NCBI RefSeq assembly: GCF_015082335.1 | Contig: NZ_BLRL01000003.1 | Location: 310,001-374,000, forward strand | Direction of reading: 5' to 3' | DNA: 64,000 nt | From: Moritella sp. F3 | Lineage (GTDB): Bacteria; Pseudomonadota; Gammaproteobacteria; Enterobacterales; Moritellaceae | In this document: positions 26,112 to 35,929 of the stretch, one piece after another | Numbering within the stretch: position 1 is the stretch's first letter | Layout of the letters: each line of letters starts with the position of its first letter | The notes under the pieces: model-generated | Databases searched by the model: none | What the model saw: the letters and a program-made list of their open reading frames with translations, nothing else | Told to the model about the DNA's origin: nothing | Program-made: the position numbers and the translations under genes

Positions 26112-26459
26112 ATGATGAGAGTAATAAAATTAACGCTGATTACAGCATTCAGTACTATTGTAATCGGGTGTTCGGATACCAGTAAAAGTGAAATGGCGAC
26201 CGTGACCGAAGATACGATATTGGCTGCGACAGAGGTTGTTCATGATGTTAAACCACAAGCCTGCACTCATGCCTGGTATTCTGAAATAGATAGTCAGTTA
26301 ATCACTGATGATGGGCAAGGGCATGGACCTGATTTAGGCTCGCTGGAATGGCGTTCAGTGATTGAATTTAAATTAGGTATTCGAGGTGACTCAAATATAC
26401 CAGCGCGAAATTCAGCGTTATGGTGCGACTATATCAACAGACTCAGTACGGTTAGATAA
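26112..26459 (+). CDS. Small predicted lipoprotein of unknown function
   Basis: A 115-residue protein with a lipoprotein signal: basic start, hydrophobic stretch, lipobox VIGC at about residues 17-20. The mature part contains CTHAWYSEIDSQL and a C-terminal RNSALWCDYINRL, so two further cysteines could form a disulfide. The family is not recognised. An AAGGA site precedes the first of two ATGs. Confidence 0.65.
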   Translation: MMRVIKLTLITAFSTIVIGCSDTSKSEMATVTEDTILAATEVVHDVKPQACTHAWYSEIDSQLITDDGQGHGPDLGSLEWRSVIEFKLGIRGDSNIPARNSALWCDYINRLSTVR

Positions 26460-26477
26460 CGCTTTAAAACTACTATC

Positions 26478-26523
26478 ATTTAGATGATTACTCTTATAGG
26501 ATCACGACTTCTTATCATCTAAA
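26478..26523. repeat. 10-base inverted repeat with a 26-base spacer
   Basis: TTTAGATGAT (26478-26487) is exactly complementary to ATCATCTAAA (26514-26523). It lies between the small lipoprotein gene and the EamA transporter gene and has no T-run after it. Function unknown. Confidence 0.35.
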
Positions 26524-26537
26524 GTTAACCGCACATT

Positions 26538-27434
26538 ATGTCTATTCAATTTATACACAATATCCCCGTCGGTGTCAGGTTCATGCTGATGTCAGCATTG
26601 GCTTTTGCGATCATGACGGCTTGCGTTAAGTTAGTTAGTACCCATGGTATTCCTGTCTTTGAAATTGTAGCGGCAAGAGCGATCGTGTCATTGATTATTA
26701 GCTATGTCGATGTGCGTCGAAAACGGCTATCTGTTTGGGGGCATAACAAACCATTATTGATAGCGCGCGGTGCTGTTGGTTCTTTAGCACTTATCTGTGT
26801 TTACTACGCCGTGACGACATTGCCTTTAGCTGAGGCGACTATTTTGCAGTATTTACATCCTGTATTTACCGCGTTACTTGCCTTGGTGTTTCTTAAAGAG
26901 CGTATTCAACGCTCGACTATTGTGTGTATTTTGTTTTGTATTGTTGGCTTAGTACTTATTGTTAGTCCTGAAATAGCATTGTCAGCAGGTGAAGAGTTAT
27001 CATTAATAAGCGTGGCTGTTGCACTCATGGGGGCGTTAGGCAGTGCTATTGCATATGTGATCGTGAAGCGTCTTAGTAACACTGAAGATAGTTCGGTGAT
27101 CATATTTTATTTCCCTCTGATGGCATTACCTTTATCCGTATTTTTGTTAGGGGATGATTTTGTTATGCCAGATGCTGAAGCATTGGTATTACTTATCTTG
27201 ATTGGTATTTTTACTCAAATTGGTCAGGTCGGATTAACGAAAGCGATGAAAACTGAAGTCGCAAGCAAAGCGACGGCTTATTCCTATATACAAGTGGTGT
27301 TCTCTATCATATTTGGTTGGTTATTGTTTAGTGAGATACCCTCTATATGGACTTGGGCAGGTGGTGCTTTGATTATTATCGGTGCGTTAATTAACGTATT
27401 TGGTAGCTTTAATCGCCGCGGAGTAAAAGTCTAA
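26538..27434 (+). CDS. EamA/DMT-superfamily metabolite transporter
   Basis: A 298-residue membrane protein with ten predicted helices in two EamA repeats. Typical blocks are the ATLQ-like EATILQYLHPVFTALLA at the end of repeat one and the second-repeat KATAYSYIQVVFSIIFGWLLF. Members move small metabolites or drugs; the substrate is unknown. It is a single-gene unit. Confidence 0.85.
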   Translation: MSIQFIHNIPVGVRFMLMSALAFAIMTACVKLVSTHGIPVFEIVAARAIVSLIISYVDVRRKRLSVWGHNKPLLIARGAVGSLALICVYYAVTTLPLAEATILQYLHPVFTALLALVFLKERIQRSTIVCILFCIVGLVLIVSPEIALSAGEELSLISVAVALMGALGSAIAYVIVKRLSNTEDSSVIIFYFPLMALPLSVFLLGDDFVMPDAEALVLLILIGIFTQIGQVGLTKAMKTEVASKATAYSYIQVVFSIIFGWLLFSEIPSIWTWAGGALIIIGALINVFGSFNRRGVKV

Positions 27435-27591
27435 AGCTCACTTATCATCTATAATAATATGATGTGCATCAATACTTTGAGATATAGACCTCGAAGTATA
27501 AGCATAAAGGGATATTATTGAAGGTGTTAAGTAGTGATGAGGGCGTTAACTATTCACTGCGCATTAAATTAATTCGTGTCGGGGGCAAATT

Positions 27592-27852
27592 ATGTCAGTT
27601 AGAAAGCATAAACGTAAAGCAGCAAAACATTCAAATAAACACCAACATGGCATTAAACAAACGAGCTTTGTCAGTACTCATCCTCGAGCTGCTATGTTCA
27701 TGGGCTCAGCGCTTATTATTATCGGTCTATTTTTACTTATTATAGGTATGGGCAGTGATGCCAAGTTTGGCTTGGCAATGCTATCAATGGCAACTGGTTC
27801 ATTAATTTTCTTTTTCGCTAATTCGGCGTTACCTAAGAAAGTTGAAAAATAA
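27592..27852 (+). CDS. Small basic membrane protein of unknown function
   Basis: An 86-residue protein with a strongly basic, His/Lys-rich first 26 residues and two hydrophobic segments (about 35-53 and 58-76). The family is not recognised. A G-rich ribosome site precedes the ATG. Another frame from 27518 overlaps it, but its C-terminal half looks like a shadow of this gene. Confidence 0.55.
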   Translation: MSVRKHKRKAAKHSNKHQHGIKQTSFVSTHPRAAMFMGSALIIIGLFLLIIGMGSDAKFGLAMLSMATGSLIFFFANSALPKKVEK

Positions 27853-27989
27853 TAACGTTACGCGTATGCAATGCTAGATATAGCCCAACTTTATTGTCAT
27901 TTTTGCAATTAATTTTTATTTAAGGCAAAGATTACATGCGCATTTTTATTAAAATGAGAATGAAAAATCGACCGCCGGGTATTTGTTCA

Positions 27990-28440
27990 TCAAGGTGGTC
28001 TCATCAACCTCTGTGATCCCGGTATTTCCTCTAGTTTTCCAACGTCCGCAACTCCTGAAGGGCTTCGAAAGAACACTTCACCATTACCATCTAAATTCAG
28101 CGTTGTCAGCGTATCTACTAGCAGACTTAAATCGATCTCAATTAAATAGCTATCTTTAAGGTTAAGTGCGGTTAGTTGCGTTAAGTTTTCTATTTGTCCG
28201 AGTAAGCCTTGCATTTCGTTTTCTCCGCTATCTGATAGATCAAGCACCTGTAATTGATGCAGACTACTTATTTCGTTAAGTAAGGGACTAATAGGGTCTT
28301 TAAATGCAGAGACGTAATATCTGGTCATTGGGTTAGTCCACTTAAATCATTAACACCCCCTGAACAAGTCAGTTTAAGACCTAATTCAGTGATGCAATTA
28401 CTCAGTGTTTAATTAGTAGCGTTAAACTCCGGTAAATCAA
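27990..28440 (-). pseudogene. Leucine-rich-repeat protein remnant
   Basis: Minus-strand frames carry leucine-rich-repeat text: LHQLQVLDLSDSG, LTQLTALNLKDSYL and LTTLNLDGNG in an ORF ending at 27990. Just upstream (higher coordinates), in a different frame, is ELGLKLTCSGGVNDLSGLTQ, the cysteine-type cap and first repeat of such proteins, ending in a stop. A further trace (LPEFNATN) in the third frame lies near 28410-28440. There is no signal peptide or ribosome site. This is a decayed gene, probably for a surface or secreted LRR protein. Confidence 0.6.
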
Positions 28441-28653
28441 GTTATACGGGATTATATAAAACATCGTTATCTCTTTAATTACAATTATGAGCATGGAATA
28501 AATGGCTGGTAGCACAACTTATGGCGCGAGAAAGTATAGTCTTTAGATAGTTATAATAAATTCTTTAAAAAATCAGTTTAATCGCTTACATTAGATAGTC
28601 ATCCAATAAAGGTTTAAACCGTTTAAGCTGCATTGTTAACAAGGAAAATTGAT

Positions 28654-29745
28654 ATGAGTCGGACATATAACTTTTGCGCTGGTCCCGCAATGTTGCCAGC
28701 TGCAGTGATGGAACAAGCCCAAAAAGAATTTATTAATTGGAATAATACCGGCGTATCGGTAATGGAGTTGAGCCACCGTAGTAAAGACTACATGGCTGTT
28801 GCCGCTGCGGCAGAACAAGATTTACGAGATTTATTAGCGATCCCAGATAACTACAAAGTTATTTTTTCACAAGGTGGTGGTCGCGGTCAGTTTGCTGCTG
28901 TACCACTGAATATCCTTGGCGATAAAACTCAAGCAGATTACTTATTAACAGGCCAATGGTCTAAGTCAGCAGTTGTTGAGGGTAAAAAGTACTGCCAAGT
29001 GAATGAATCAAACATTCTAATGCCAAGTACGGATGGTGTTGTTGCTGTTAAGCCTGCTTCACAATGGCAAGTTTCAAGTCAAGATACTGCTTACGTGCAC
29101 TACTGCCCGAATGAAACAATCGAAGGCATTGAAATTAATGATATTCCAGACACTGGGGATATCCCATTAGTGGCGGATATGTCGTCAAACATCCTTTCTA
29201 AACCATTAGATATTAGCAAGTTTGGTATTATCTATGCTGGTGCGCAAAAGAATATCGGTCCATCTGGTCTGGGCGTTGTGATCGTTCGCGATGACTTACT
29301 CGACAAAGCAAGGCAGGAAACACCATCCATCTTTAATTATAAATTGATGGCTGAAAATGATTCAATGTTTAACACTCCGCCAACGTATTCTTGGTATTTA
29401 GCCGGACTTGTATTTAAGTGGTTAAAAGCTCAAGGTGGTCTATCTGCAATTGAAGAAATTAATGCTGAGAAAGCTAAATTGCTTTATGACTACGTTGATA
29501 GCAGCGATTTTTATAGTAATAATGTGGCAAGTGTAAACCGTTCAAAAATGAATATTCCGTTTACATTAGCGTCAAGCGATTTGGATTCGGCATTTTTACA
29601 GCAGTCGCAAGATGCGAATTTAATGGCGTTAAAAGGTCACCGTATTGTTGGTGGTATGCGTGCGAGTATTTATAACGCGATGCCGATAGAAGGTGTTAAA
29701 GCGTTAATTAAATTTATGGAAAGCTTTGAACGTCAACAACGTTAA
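28654..29745 (+). CDS. serC: Phosphoserine aminotransferase SerC
   Basis: A 363-residue PLP enzyme (E. coli SerC has 362) that makes phosphoserine for serine synthesis and also acts in pyridoxal phosphate synthesis. Visible motifs: [11 protein letters not shown] at the start, HRSKDYM, and the PLP lysine in [14 protein letters not shown]. The ATG at 28654 with AAGGA before it is preferred over the upstream TTG frame. It starts a run of amino acid genes (serC, hisC, aroA). Confidence 0.97.
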   Translation: MSRTYNFCAGPAMLPAAVMEQAQKEFINWNNTGVSVMELSHRSKDYMAVAAAAEQDLRDLLAIPDNYKVIFSQGGGRGQFAAVPLNILGDKTQADYLLTGQWSKSAVVEGKKYCQVNESNILMPSTDGVVAVKPASQWQVSSQDTAYVHYCPNETIEGIEINDIPDTGDIPLVADMSSNILSKPLDISKFGIIYAGAQKNIGPSGLGVVIVRDDLLDKARQETPSIFNYKLMAENDSMFNTPPTYSWYLAGLVFKWLKAQGGLSAIEEINAEKAKLLYDYVDSSDFYSNNVASVNRSKMNIPFTLASSDLDSAFLQQSQDANLMALKGHRIVGGMRASIYNAMPIEGVKALIKFMESFERQQR

Positions 29746-29838
29746 TCGTAGCGTGTTCTAAATAAGAGCAACATAGTAGCCTATTAAGGCAATGGATAAA
29801 TGAGCTGAACACGGCAATGCCGACGACAAGGATTTAAT

Positions 29839-30954
29839 ATGAGTTGTGATTTTTTTGCTTTAGCAAATACAGGGGTACAAGGTTTACACCCTTATCAAGC
29901 GGGAAAGCCGACTGATGAATTAGAGCGTGAATTAGGGTTAACTAATATTGTTAAATTAGCATCTAATGAGAATCCATTAGGGGTTGGTGAGTTAGTTAAA
30001 GCGGCGTTAGAGCAGCAGTTAGCGGGTATCACACGATATCCAGACGCGAATGGCTTTTATTTAAAGCAAGCTCTAGCAGACAAATACGATTTAATGCCGG
30101 CACAGTTTACCTTAGGCAATGGCTCGAATGATGTACTTGAACTCATCGCTCGTAGCTTTGTGACACCAGAACACGAAGTGATTTTTGCTCAGCATGCATT
30201 TGTCGTATATCCGTTAGTGACACAAGCGATTGGCGCGACAGGTATTGCGGTACCGGCGAAAGATTGGGGGCATGATCTTCCGGCGATGTTAGCCGCAATT
30301 ACAGAGCGCACGCGTCTTATCTTTATTGCCAATCCAAACAACCCAACGGGTACATTTTTAACGGCTGAAGCGTTATATGCATTTTTAGCTCAAGTACCAA
30401 AAGATGTGATAGTGGTACTTGATGAAGCATATTTCGAATATGTAGATAGAGAGCTACAAGCGCCGTCGATTACCTGGTTAACGGAATTTTCGAACCTAAT
30501 CATTACGCGCACTTTCTCTAAAGCCTATGGCCTTGCAGGTTTACGCGTCGGTTATAGCATGTCACATCCTGACATTGCTGATATTTTAAATCGTGTGCGT
30601 CAGCCATTTAATTGTAATAGCTTTGCATTGGCAGCCGCGCAAGCAGCATTGTCTGACCATGATTTTTTAACCGCCAGTGTGACATTAAATAATCAGCAGC
30701 GCGCCGTACTCGAAACATTTTTCAGTGACCAAAATATTGGCTATATTCCATCAAAAGGTAATTTCATTACGGTGGAATTAGCTCAAGACCCTGCTGCAGT
30801 TTACCAAGCATTATTACATAAAGGTGTCATTGTACGCCCGGTTGCTGGTTATGGTCTAACTAAGCACCTACGTGTAAGCATCGGTACTGCGCTGGAAAAT
30901 GAAACATTTATGCAAGCTTTGGTAATCGTGTTGCCTGAATTAGACGCACAGTAA
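29839..30954 (+). CDS. hisC: Histidinol-phosphate aminotransferase HisC (HisC2 type)
   Basis: A 371-residue class I/II PLP aminotransferase. The opening LHPYQAGKPTDELEREL and KLASNENPLG are typical of the HisC2 form, which often lies between serC or pheA and aroA in proteobacteria and may serve aromatic amino acid transamination as well. The PLP lysine is in TRTFSKAYGLAGLRVG. An AAGGAT site precedes the ATG. Its place outside a his operon supports a second-copy or broad-specificity role. Confidence 0.93.
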   Translation: MSCDFFALANTGVQGLHPYQAGKPTDELERELGLTNIVKLASNENPLGVGELVKAALEQQLAGITRYPDANGFYLKQALADKYDLMPAQFTLGNGSNDVLELIARSFVTPEHEVIFAQHAFVVYPLVTQAIGATGIAVPAKDWGHDLPAMLAAITERTRLIFIANPNNPTGTFLTAEALYAFLAQVPKDVIVVLDEAYFEYVDRELQAPSITWLTEFSNLIITRTFSKAYGLAGLRVGYSMSHPDIADILNRVRQPFNCNSFALAAAQAALSDHDFLTASVTLNNQQRAVLETFFSDQNIGYIPSKGNFITVELAQDPAAVYQALLHKGVIVRPVAGYGLTKHLRVSIGTALENETFMQALVIVLPELDAQ

Positions 30955-31019
30955 TATCAGCTAAGATTGTAGTCCTTATTCTGTTTTCTGTTAATGGCGG
31001 CTTATATTAAGGTTAGTAT

Positions 31020-31045
31020 TAAGACCTTATGTGTAGGTCTTATTT
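31020..31045 (+). terminator. Hairpin between hisC and aroA
   Basis: TAAGACCT pairs with AGGTCTTA around a 7-base loop, followed by only three T. It may be a leaky terminator or processing site, since aroA follows in the same direction. Confidence 0.4.
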
Positions 31046-31107
31046 GCAAACATGATATGAAAACAGGATGTAGAGAATCAAAAATTTAAAAATTAAGTGA
31101 ATAAATT

Positions 31108-32391
31108 ATGGAAAAATTAACATTACAACCAATTGGTCAAGTATCAGGCACTATTAACTTACCAGGCTCTAAAAGTGTTTCAAACCGTGCATTATTACTT
31201 GCGGCATTAGCTGAAGGCACGACACGTTTAACTAATTTATTAGACAGTGATGATATTCGTCATATGTTGAACGCATTGACAAAGTTAGGCGTGCAGTATG
31301 AACTGTCTGCCTGTAAGACAATTTGTACCGTAACAGGTTTAGGTCGTGCATTTTCTGTAGAAGAAAAACTTGAGTTATTTTTAGGTAACGCGGGTACGGC
31401 AATGCGCCCTTTATGCGCAGCGTTATGCTTGAGCGAAGGTGAGTTTGAACTCACTGGCGAACCACGCATGGAAGAGCGCCCAATTGGTAGCTTAGTTGAT
31501 AGTTTACGCCAAGCTGGTGCAGACGTTACTTATTTAAAGAATGTCGATTACCCACCAGTATTAATTAAAGGCACTGGCCTTAAAGGTGGTCATATTAAGA
31601 TTGATGGCAGTGTATCAAGCCAATTCTTAACCGCATTTTTAATGGCAGCGCCTTTAGCTGAAAATGACACGACGATTGAAATTATCGGTGAACTTGTGTC
31701 GAAACCGTATATTGAAATTACACTGCACATAATGCAACAGTTCGGCGTTACGGTAAGCCATGATAATTACCAGACCTTTACTATTAAAGGTCTGCAGACA
31801 TACCAAGCTGCAGGTGATTTCTTAGTTGAGGGCGATGCATCTTCTGCGTCATATTTCCTTGCTGCTGCCGCAATTAAAGGCGGTAAGATCCGTGTAACGG
31901 GTATTGGCAAAAAATCAATCCAAGGTGATATCCAGTTTGCTGATGTGATTGAAGCTATGGGCGGTAAAATCACCTGGGCGGATAGTTATATTGAAGCGGA
32001 AGTGGGGGAGTTGAAGGCGGTTGATTTAGATATGAATCATATTCCTGATGCGGCGATGACCATTGCGACAACTGCATTGTTTGCAAAAGGTACGACTGTT
32101 ATCCGTAATGTATACAACTGGCGCGTAAAAGAAACCGACCGTTTAGCGGCGATGGCGACTGAGTTACGTAAAGTTGGCGCTGAAGTGGAAGAGGGTAATG
32201 ATTACATTAAAATCACCCCTCCTGCACAACTGATTCACGCTGCTATTGATACTTATAATGATCACCGTATGGCAATGTGCTTTTCACTCGTGGCATTGAG
32301 TGACACACCTGTCACGATTAACGATCCTGGTTGTACATCAAAAACCTTCCCTGATTATTTCGACCGCTTTGTTGGTCTAGTGCAAGCATAA
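31108..32391 (+). CDS. aroA: 3-phosphoshikimate 1-carboxyvinyltransferase (EPSP synthase) AroA
   Basis: A 427-residue EPSP synthase, the same size as E. coli AroA (427). It joins shikimate-3-phosphate and PEP in the shikimate pathway. Motifs: [17 protein letters not shown] with the catalytic Lys, [27 protein letters not shown] and the late [12 protein letters not shown]. The N-terminal [13 protein letters not shown] marks the class I, glyphosate-sensitive type by family knowledge. A strong terminator follows. Confidence 0.97.
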   Translation: MEKLTLQPIGQVSGTINLPGSKSVSNRALLLAALAEGTTRLTNLLDSDDIRHMLNALTKLGVQYELSACKTICTVTGLGRAFSVEEKLELFLGNAGTAMRPLCAALCLSEGEFELTGEPRMEERPIGSLVDSLRQAGADVTYLKNVDYPPVLIKGTGLKGGHIKIDGSVSSQFLTAFLMAAPLAENDTTIEIIGELVSKPYIEITLHIMQQFGVTVSHDNYQTFTIKGLQTYQAAGDFLVEGDASSASYFLAAAAIKGGKIRVTGIGKKSIQGDIQFADVIEAMGGKITWADSYIEAEVGELKAVDLDMNHIPDAAMTIATTALFAKGTTVIRNVYNWRVKETDRLAAMATELRKVGAEVEEGNDYIKITPPAQLIHAAIDTYNDHRMAMCFSLVALSDTPVTINDPGCTSKTFPDYFDRFVGLVQA

Positions 32392-32441
32392 GCTTAAACG
32401 CCTTATATTTGATGTTGCTACGGCAGTATCAATCTTAAAAG

Positions 32442-32478
32442 CGAGATATTACTGATAAGGTGATATCTCGTTTTTTTT
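32442..32478 (+). terminator. Rho-independent terminator after aroA
   Basis: CGAGATAT pairs with ATATCTCG around a 13-base loop and is followed by eight T. Confidence 0.9.
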
Positions 32479-32587
32479 GTTTACGGCTATTATTCCATAC
32501 ATTTTTCATGAAGATCCGTTATAATCGCGCCCAGAACCATGCAGCTCAATATAAAGTTGCATGTTAGATATTGAGTTTGGAGAATTT

Positions 32588-33262
32588 ATGACCGCAGTAG
32601 CACCAATAATTACAGTCGATGGGCCGAGTGGCTCTGGTAAAGGTACTTTATGCCAATTACTTGCGGCTAAGCTAGGTTGGCATATACTAGATAGTGGCGC
32701 CATTTATCGTGTCTTAGCATTAGCGGCGATGCACCATGATGTTAATTTAGACAACGAAATGGGTCTAACCGCGCTTGCAGCTAACCTAGATGTGCGTTTC
32801 GTACCAACTGCTGATGGGTTACAAGTTATCCTAGAAGGCGAAAATGTATCACGTGAAATCCGTACTGAAGAAGCGGGCTTTGCAGCCTCTCGTGCCGCGG
32901 TTTATCCTGCAGTCCGTGAAGCATTATTACAGCGTCAACGTGACTTCCGCACGGCTCCCGGCCTGATTGCAGATGGTCGCGATATGGGTACTGTGGTATT
33001 CATTGATGCGCCTGTAAAAATATTTTTAGACGCTTCTGCTGAAGAAAGGGCTGTTCGCCGCTTTAATCAGTTGCAAGACAAAGGCTTCGATGTTAGCATG
33101 TCAGCCCTTCTGGAAGAGATCGAAAAGCGAGATCATCAAGATCGCAACCGATTGGTCGCTCCATTAAAGCCTGCAGATGATGCTCTGGTTATCGATTCGA
33201 CATCTATGTCAATCGAAGACGTAGTTGCTAGTGTGTTGGCTTTTGCAGAAGGTAAAATTTAA
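32588..33262 (+). CDS. cmk: Cytidylate kinase Cmk
   Basis: A 224-residue (d)CMP kinase. The P-loop is [13 protein letters not shown] near residues 10-22, the NMP-binding block is LDSGAIYR and the family's [10 protein letters not shown] motif is intact. The ATG at 32588 follows GGAG; the upstream frame from 32561 is not needed. It precedes rpsA as in most gammaproteobacteria. Confidence 0.96.
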   Translation: MTAVAPIITVDGPSGSGKGTLCQLLAAKLGWHILDSGAIYRVLALAAMHHDVNLDNEMGLTALAANLDVRFVPTADGLQVILEGENVSREIRTEEAGFAASRAAVYPAVREALLQRQRDFRTAPGLIADGRDMGTVVFIDAPVKIFLDASAEERAVRRFNQLQDKGFDVSMSALLEEIEKRDHQDRNRLVAPLKPADDALVIDSTSMSIEDVVASVLAFAEGKI

Positions 33263-33384
33263 GGTAGTCGGTATTCTGTCGATTATTTAGCAGTCAAGCA
33301 TCAAGGATGATGATGACTTTTGATTAACAACCCACATTAGCCGGATTGCTTATGTGAACGTTTTATAAGTACATATAACTCATT
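33263..33384 (+). promoter_or_regulatory. rpsA leader without a Shine-Dalgarno sequence
   Basis: The 122 bases before rpsA hold GA-rich loops (AAGGATGATGATG near 33304) but no purine-rich site near the ATG: the last 20 bases read as an A/C/T-rich stretch. In E. coli rpsA also lacks a good ribosome site and is repressed by S1 binding to its folded leader, so a similar autoregulatory leader is likely here. Confidence 0.55.
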
Positions 33385-35052
33385 ATGAATGAATCTTTCG
33401 CTTTACTCTTTGAAGAGTCACTACAAGAACTTGCTGCTCCTGGTAGCATCATCAAAGCAACTGTTGTTGCAATCGAAAACGGTTACGTTTTAGTTGACGC
33501 TGGTCTTAAATCAGAATCTTCTATTCCTGCTGAAGAATTCAAGAACGCTGCTGGCGAACTTGAAGTTGAAGTTGGTCAAGAAGTTGATGTAGCACTAGAA
33601 TCAATTGAAGACGGTTTCGGTGAAACTCAACTTTCTCGTGAAAAAGCTAAACGCCACGAGTCTTGGATTCAGCTTGAAAAAGCATACGAAGACCAAGAAA
33701 CTGTTATCGGTGTTATCAACGGTAAAGTTAAAGGTGGTTTCACGGTTGAAGTGAACACAATTCGCGCATTCTTACCAGGTTCTTTAGTAGACGTTCGTCC
33801 TGTACGTGACACTACTCACCTTGAAGGCAAAGAGTTAGAGTTCAAAGTAATCAAACTTGACCAAAAACGTAACAACGTAGTTGTTTCACGTCGCGCAGTT
33901 ATCGAAACTGAAAACAGTGCAGAACGTGAAGAACTTCTTGCTAACCTTCAAGAAGGTCAAGAAGTTAAAGGTATCGTTAAGAACCTTACTGACTATGGCG
34001 CATTCGTTGATCTTGGTGGTGTTGATGGTCTTCTACACATTACTGATATGGCTTGGAAACGCGTTAAGCACCCAAGTGAAATCGTTAATGTTGGCGATGA
34101 AATCAACGTTAAAGTTCTTAAATTCGATCGTGAACGTACACGTGTATCTCTAGGTCTTAAGCAATTAGGCGAAGATCCATGGGTAGCTATCGCTAAACGT
34201 TACCCAGAAAGCACTAAGCTGACTGGTAAAGTTACAAACCTAACTGACTACGGTTGTTTCGTTGAAATTGAAGAAGGCGTTGAAGGTCTAGTTCACGTTT
34301 CTGAAATGGATTGGACTAACAAAAACATTCACCCTTCTAAAGTGGTTAATGTTGGCGATTCTGTTGAAGTTATGGTTCTTGATATCGATGAAGAACGTCG
34401 TCGTATCTCTCTAGGTCTTAAGCAATGTATTGCTAATCCTTGGGAAAACTTCTCAACTTCACGTATCAAAGGCGAGCAAGTTACTGGTAAGATCAAATCT
34501 ATTACAGATTTCGGTATCTTCATCGGTCTTGACGGCGGCATTGACGGTCTAGTTCACCTTTCTGACATCTCTTGGGATGCTACTGGTGAAGAAGCCGTTC
34601 GTGACTATAAGAAAGGCGACGAAATCACAGCTGTAGTTCTACAAGTAGACCCAGAGCGTGAACGTATTTCTTTAGGCATCAAGCAAATTGATGAAGACCC
34701 GTTCAACGAATACCTAGCTAATAACAAGAAGAATGCTATTGTTAATGGTACAGTTACTTCAGTTGACGCTAAAGGCGCAACAATTGAATTAGCTAAAGGC
34801 GTTGAAGGTTACATCCGTGTTGGCGATATCTCTCGCGACCGTATCGAAGATGCAAGCCTAGTATTATCTGAAGGCGAATCACTTGAAGCTAAATACGTAG
34901 GTGTTGATCGTAAAAACCGCGTAATCAGCCTTTCAATTAAAGCTAAAGATGAAGCTGACGAGAAAGAAGCAATGGCTAGTGTAAACAGCCAACCGCAAGA
35001 GTCTGGTCTTTCTGCTATGGCAGAAGCATTTAAAGCTGCTAAAGGCGAATAA
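33385..35052 (+). CDS. rpsA: 30S ribosomal protein S1
   Basis: 555 residues (E. coli 557) with six S1 RNA-binding domains; repeats three to five are clear from recurring GxVxxLTDYGxFV-type blocks ([44 protein letters not shown]). It helps bind and unfold mRNA on the ribosome. Codon use is strongly biased to optimal codons (GGT, GAA, CGT), as expected for a highly expressed gene. The start lacks a Shine-Dalgarno sequence. Confidence 0.98.
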   Translation: MNESFALLFEESLQELAAPGSIIKATVVAIENGYVLVDAGLKSESSIPAEEFKNAAGELEVEVGQEVDVALESIEDGFGETQLSREKAKRHESWIQLEKAYEDQETVIGVINGKVKGGFTVEVNTIRAFLPGSLVDVRPVRDTTHLEGKELEFKVIKLDQKRNNVVVSRRAVIETENSAEREELLANLQEGQEVKGIVKNLTDYGAFVDLGGVDGLLHITDMAWKRVKHPSEIVNVGDEINVKVLKFDRERTRVSLGLKQLGEDPWVAIAKRYPESTKLTGKVTNLTDYGCFVEIEEGVEGLVHVSEMDWTNKNIHPSKVVNVGDSVEVMVLDIDEERRRISLGLKQCIANPWENFSTSRIKGEQVTGKIKSITDFGIFIGLDGGIDGLVHLSDISWDATGEEAVRDYKKGDEITAVVLQVDPERERISLGIKQIDEDPFNEYLANNKKNAIVNGTVTSVDAKGATIELAKGVEGYIRVGDISRDRIEDASLVLSEGESLEAKYVGVDRKNRVISLSIKAKDEADEKEAMASVNSQPQESGLSAMAEAFKAAKGE

Positions 35053-35060
35053 TAAGCCTG

Positions 35061-35084
35061 AGGGGTGTTTATTCACCCCTTATT
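35061..35084 (+). terminator. Hairpin after rpsA
   Basis: AGGGGTG pairs with CACCCCT around TTTATT, followed by TATT. It is probably a partial terminator, because ihfB follows in the same direction. Confidence 0.55.
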
Positions 35085-35119
35085 AGCACGATGTCGATAA
35101 TATTCTTAATGGAGACTAT

Positions 35120-35404
35120 ATGACAAAATCAGAACTAATCGAACGTCTTTGCACTGCAAATTCGCAGCTAGCTACTAAAGATGTTGAATTATCTGTGAAA
35201 GCTATACTGGATCAGATGGTAGATACTTTAGCAACTGGCGATCGAATTGAAATTCGCGGTTTTGGAAGTTTTTCTCTACATTACCGTGAGCCTCGAATTG
35301 GGCGCAATCCTAAATCAGGTGAAAAGGTTGAATTAGAGGGCAAATACGTTCCTCATTTCAAACCGGGTAAGGAACTTAGAGATCGTGTTAACGCTTCGCT
35401 ATAG
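35120..35404 (+). CDS. ihfB: Integration host factor beta subunit
   Basis: A 94-residue DNA-bending protein (E. coli IHF-beta also 94). The family block [24 protein letters not shown], which contains the beta arm and intercalating proline, is intact from about residue 45. It pairs with IHF-alpha encoded elsewhere. An AATGGAGA site precedes the start. Confidence 0.97.
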   Translation: MTKSELIERLCTANSQLATKDVELSVKAILDQMVDTLATGDRIEIRGFGSFSLHYREPRIGRNPKSGEKVELEGKYVPHFKPGKELRDRVNASL

Positions 35405-35419
35405 TAGTTAATACTTGCT

Positions 35420-35452
35420 AAAACGACATACTTAGGTGTGTCGTTTTTTTTT
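35420..35452 (+). terminator. Rho-independent terminator after ihfB
   Basis: AAAACGACA pairs with TGTCGTTTT around a 10-base loop and runs into a stretch of nine T. Confidence 0.88.
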
Positions 35453-35462
35453 ACCTTTTTTT

Positions 35463-35487
35463 TAACCATCTTTAAAATGGTTATTTT
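35463..35487 (+). terminator. Possible second hairpin terminator
   Basis: TAACCAT pairs with ATGGTTA around a 7-base loop and is followed by TTTTC, 10 bases after the ihfB terminator. It may be a backup terminator. Confidence 0.4.
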
Positions 35488-35633
35488 CATTTATATAGCC
35501 AGAAGCCCCTTGCTGTGCTGTTTCTATACTAGCAGAGTGCAGTTGTTTTGGATTTCACCATATATTACTAGCACTTGATTCATTTATTGGCGATAATCCA
35601 TGGTATATATAATTTGTATCACAGAGGATGTCG

Positions 35634-35921
35634 ATGAAATCATTTATCTTATTTATAATTATCGCTTGTATACTGGCGTTAGCAGCTGCATTTGCTGCAA
35701 GTAACGATCAGTTAGTGGATTTTAATTATCTTGTCGCACTCGATGCATTTAAACTATCTTCTCTGCTTATAGGTGCATTTGTCGCTGGATTAGTTATTGC
35801 TGGTACATGTATGGCTTTGTTGATAATGAAGTTAAAGCTATCTATATCGAAATTAAAACGTAAATCTAAGCGTCAAGAGACAGAGCTTGAGAGATTACGT
35901 ATTACTGATATTAAAGGTTAA
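35634..35921 (+). CDS. lapA: Lipopolysaccharide assembly protein A (LapA, DUF1049)
   Basis: A 95-residue inner-membrane protein with two hydrophobic segments (about residues 2-22 and 40-62) and a basic coiled tail KLKRKSKRQETELERLR. LapA works with LapB in controlling LPS assembly. The second ATG (35634) is favoured because GAGG is 6 bases before it. lapB follows after 8 bases. Confidence 0.9.
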   Translation: MKSFILFIIIACILALAAAFAASNDQLVDFNYLVALDAFKLSSLLIGAFVAGLVIAGTCMALLIMKLKLSISKLKRKSKRQETELERLRITDIKG

Positions 35922-35929
35922 ATTACCGT

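Noticed and set aside
27518-27745. 75-codon ORF with TTG start and a purine-rich site
   Set aside because: It overlaps the 86-codon ORF in another frame; its second half reads like the out-of-frame shadow of a hydrophobic segment, and the 86-codon protein has a more natural composition.
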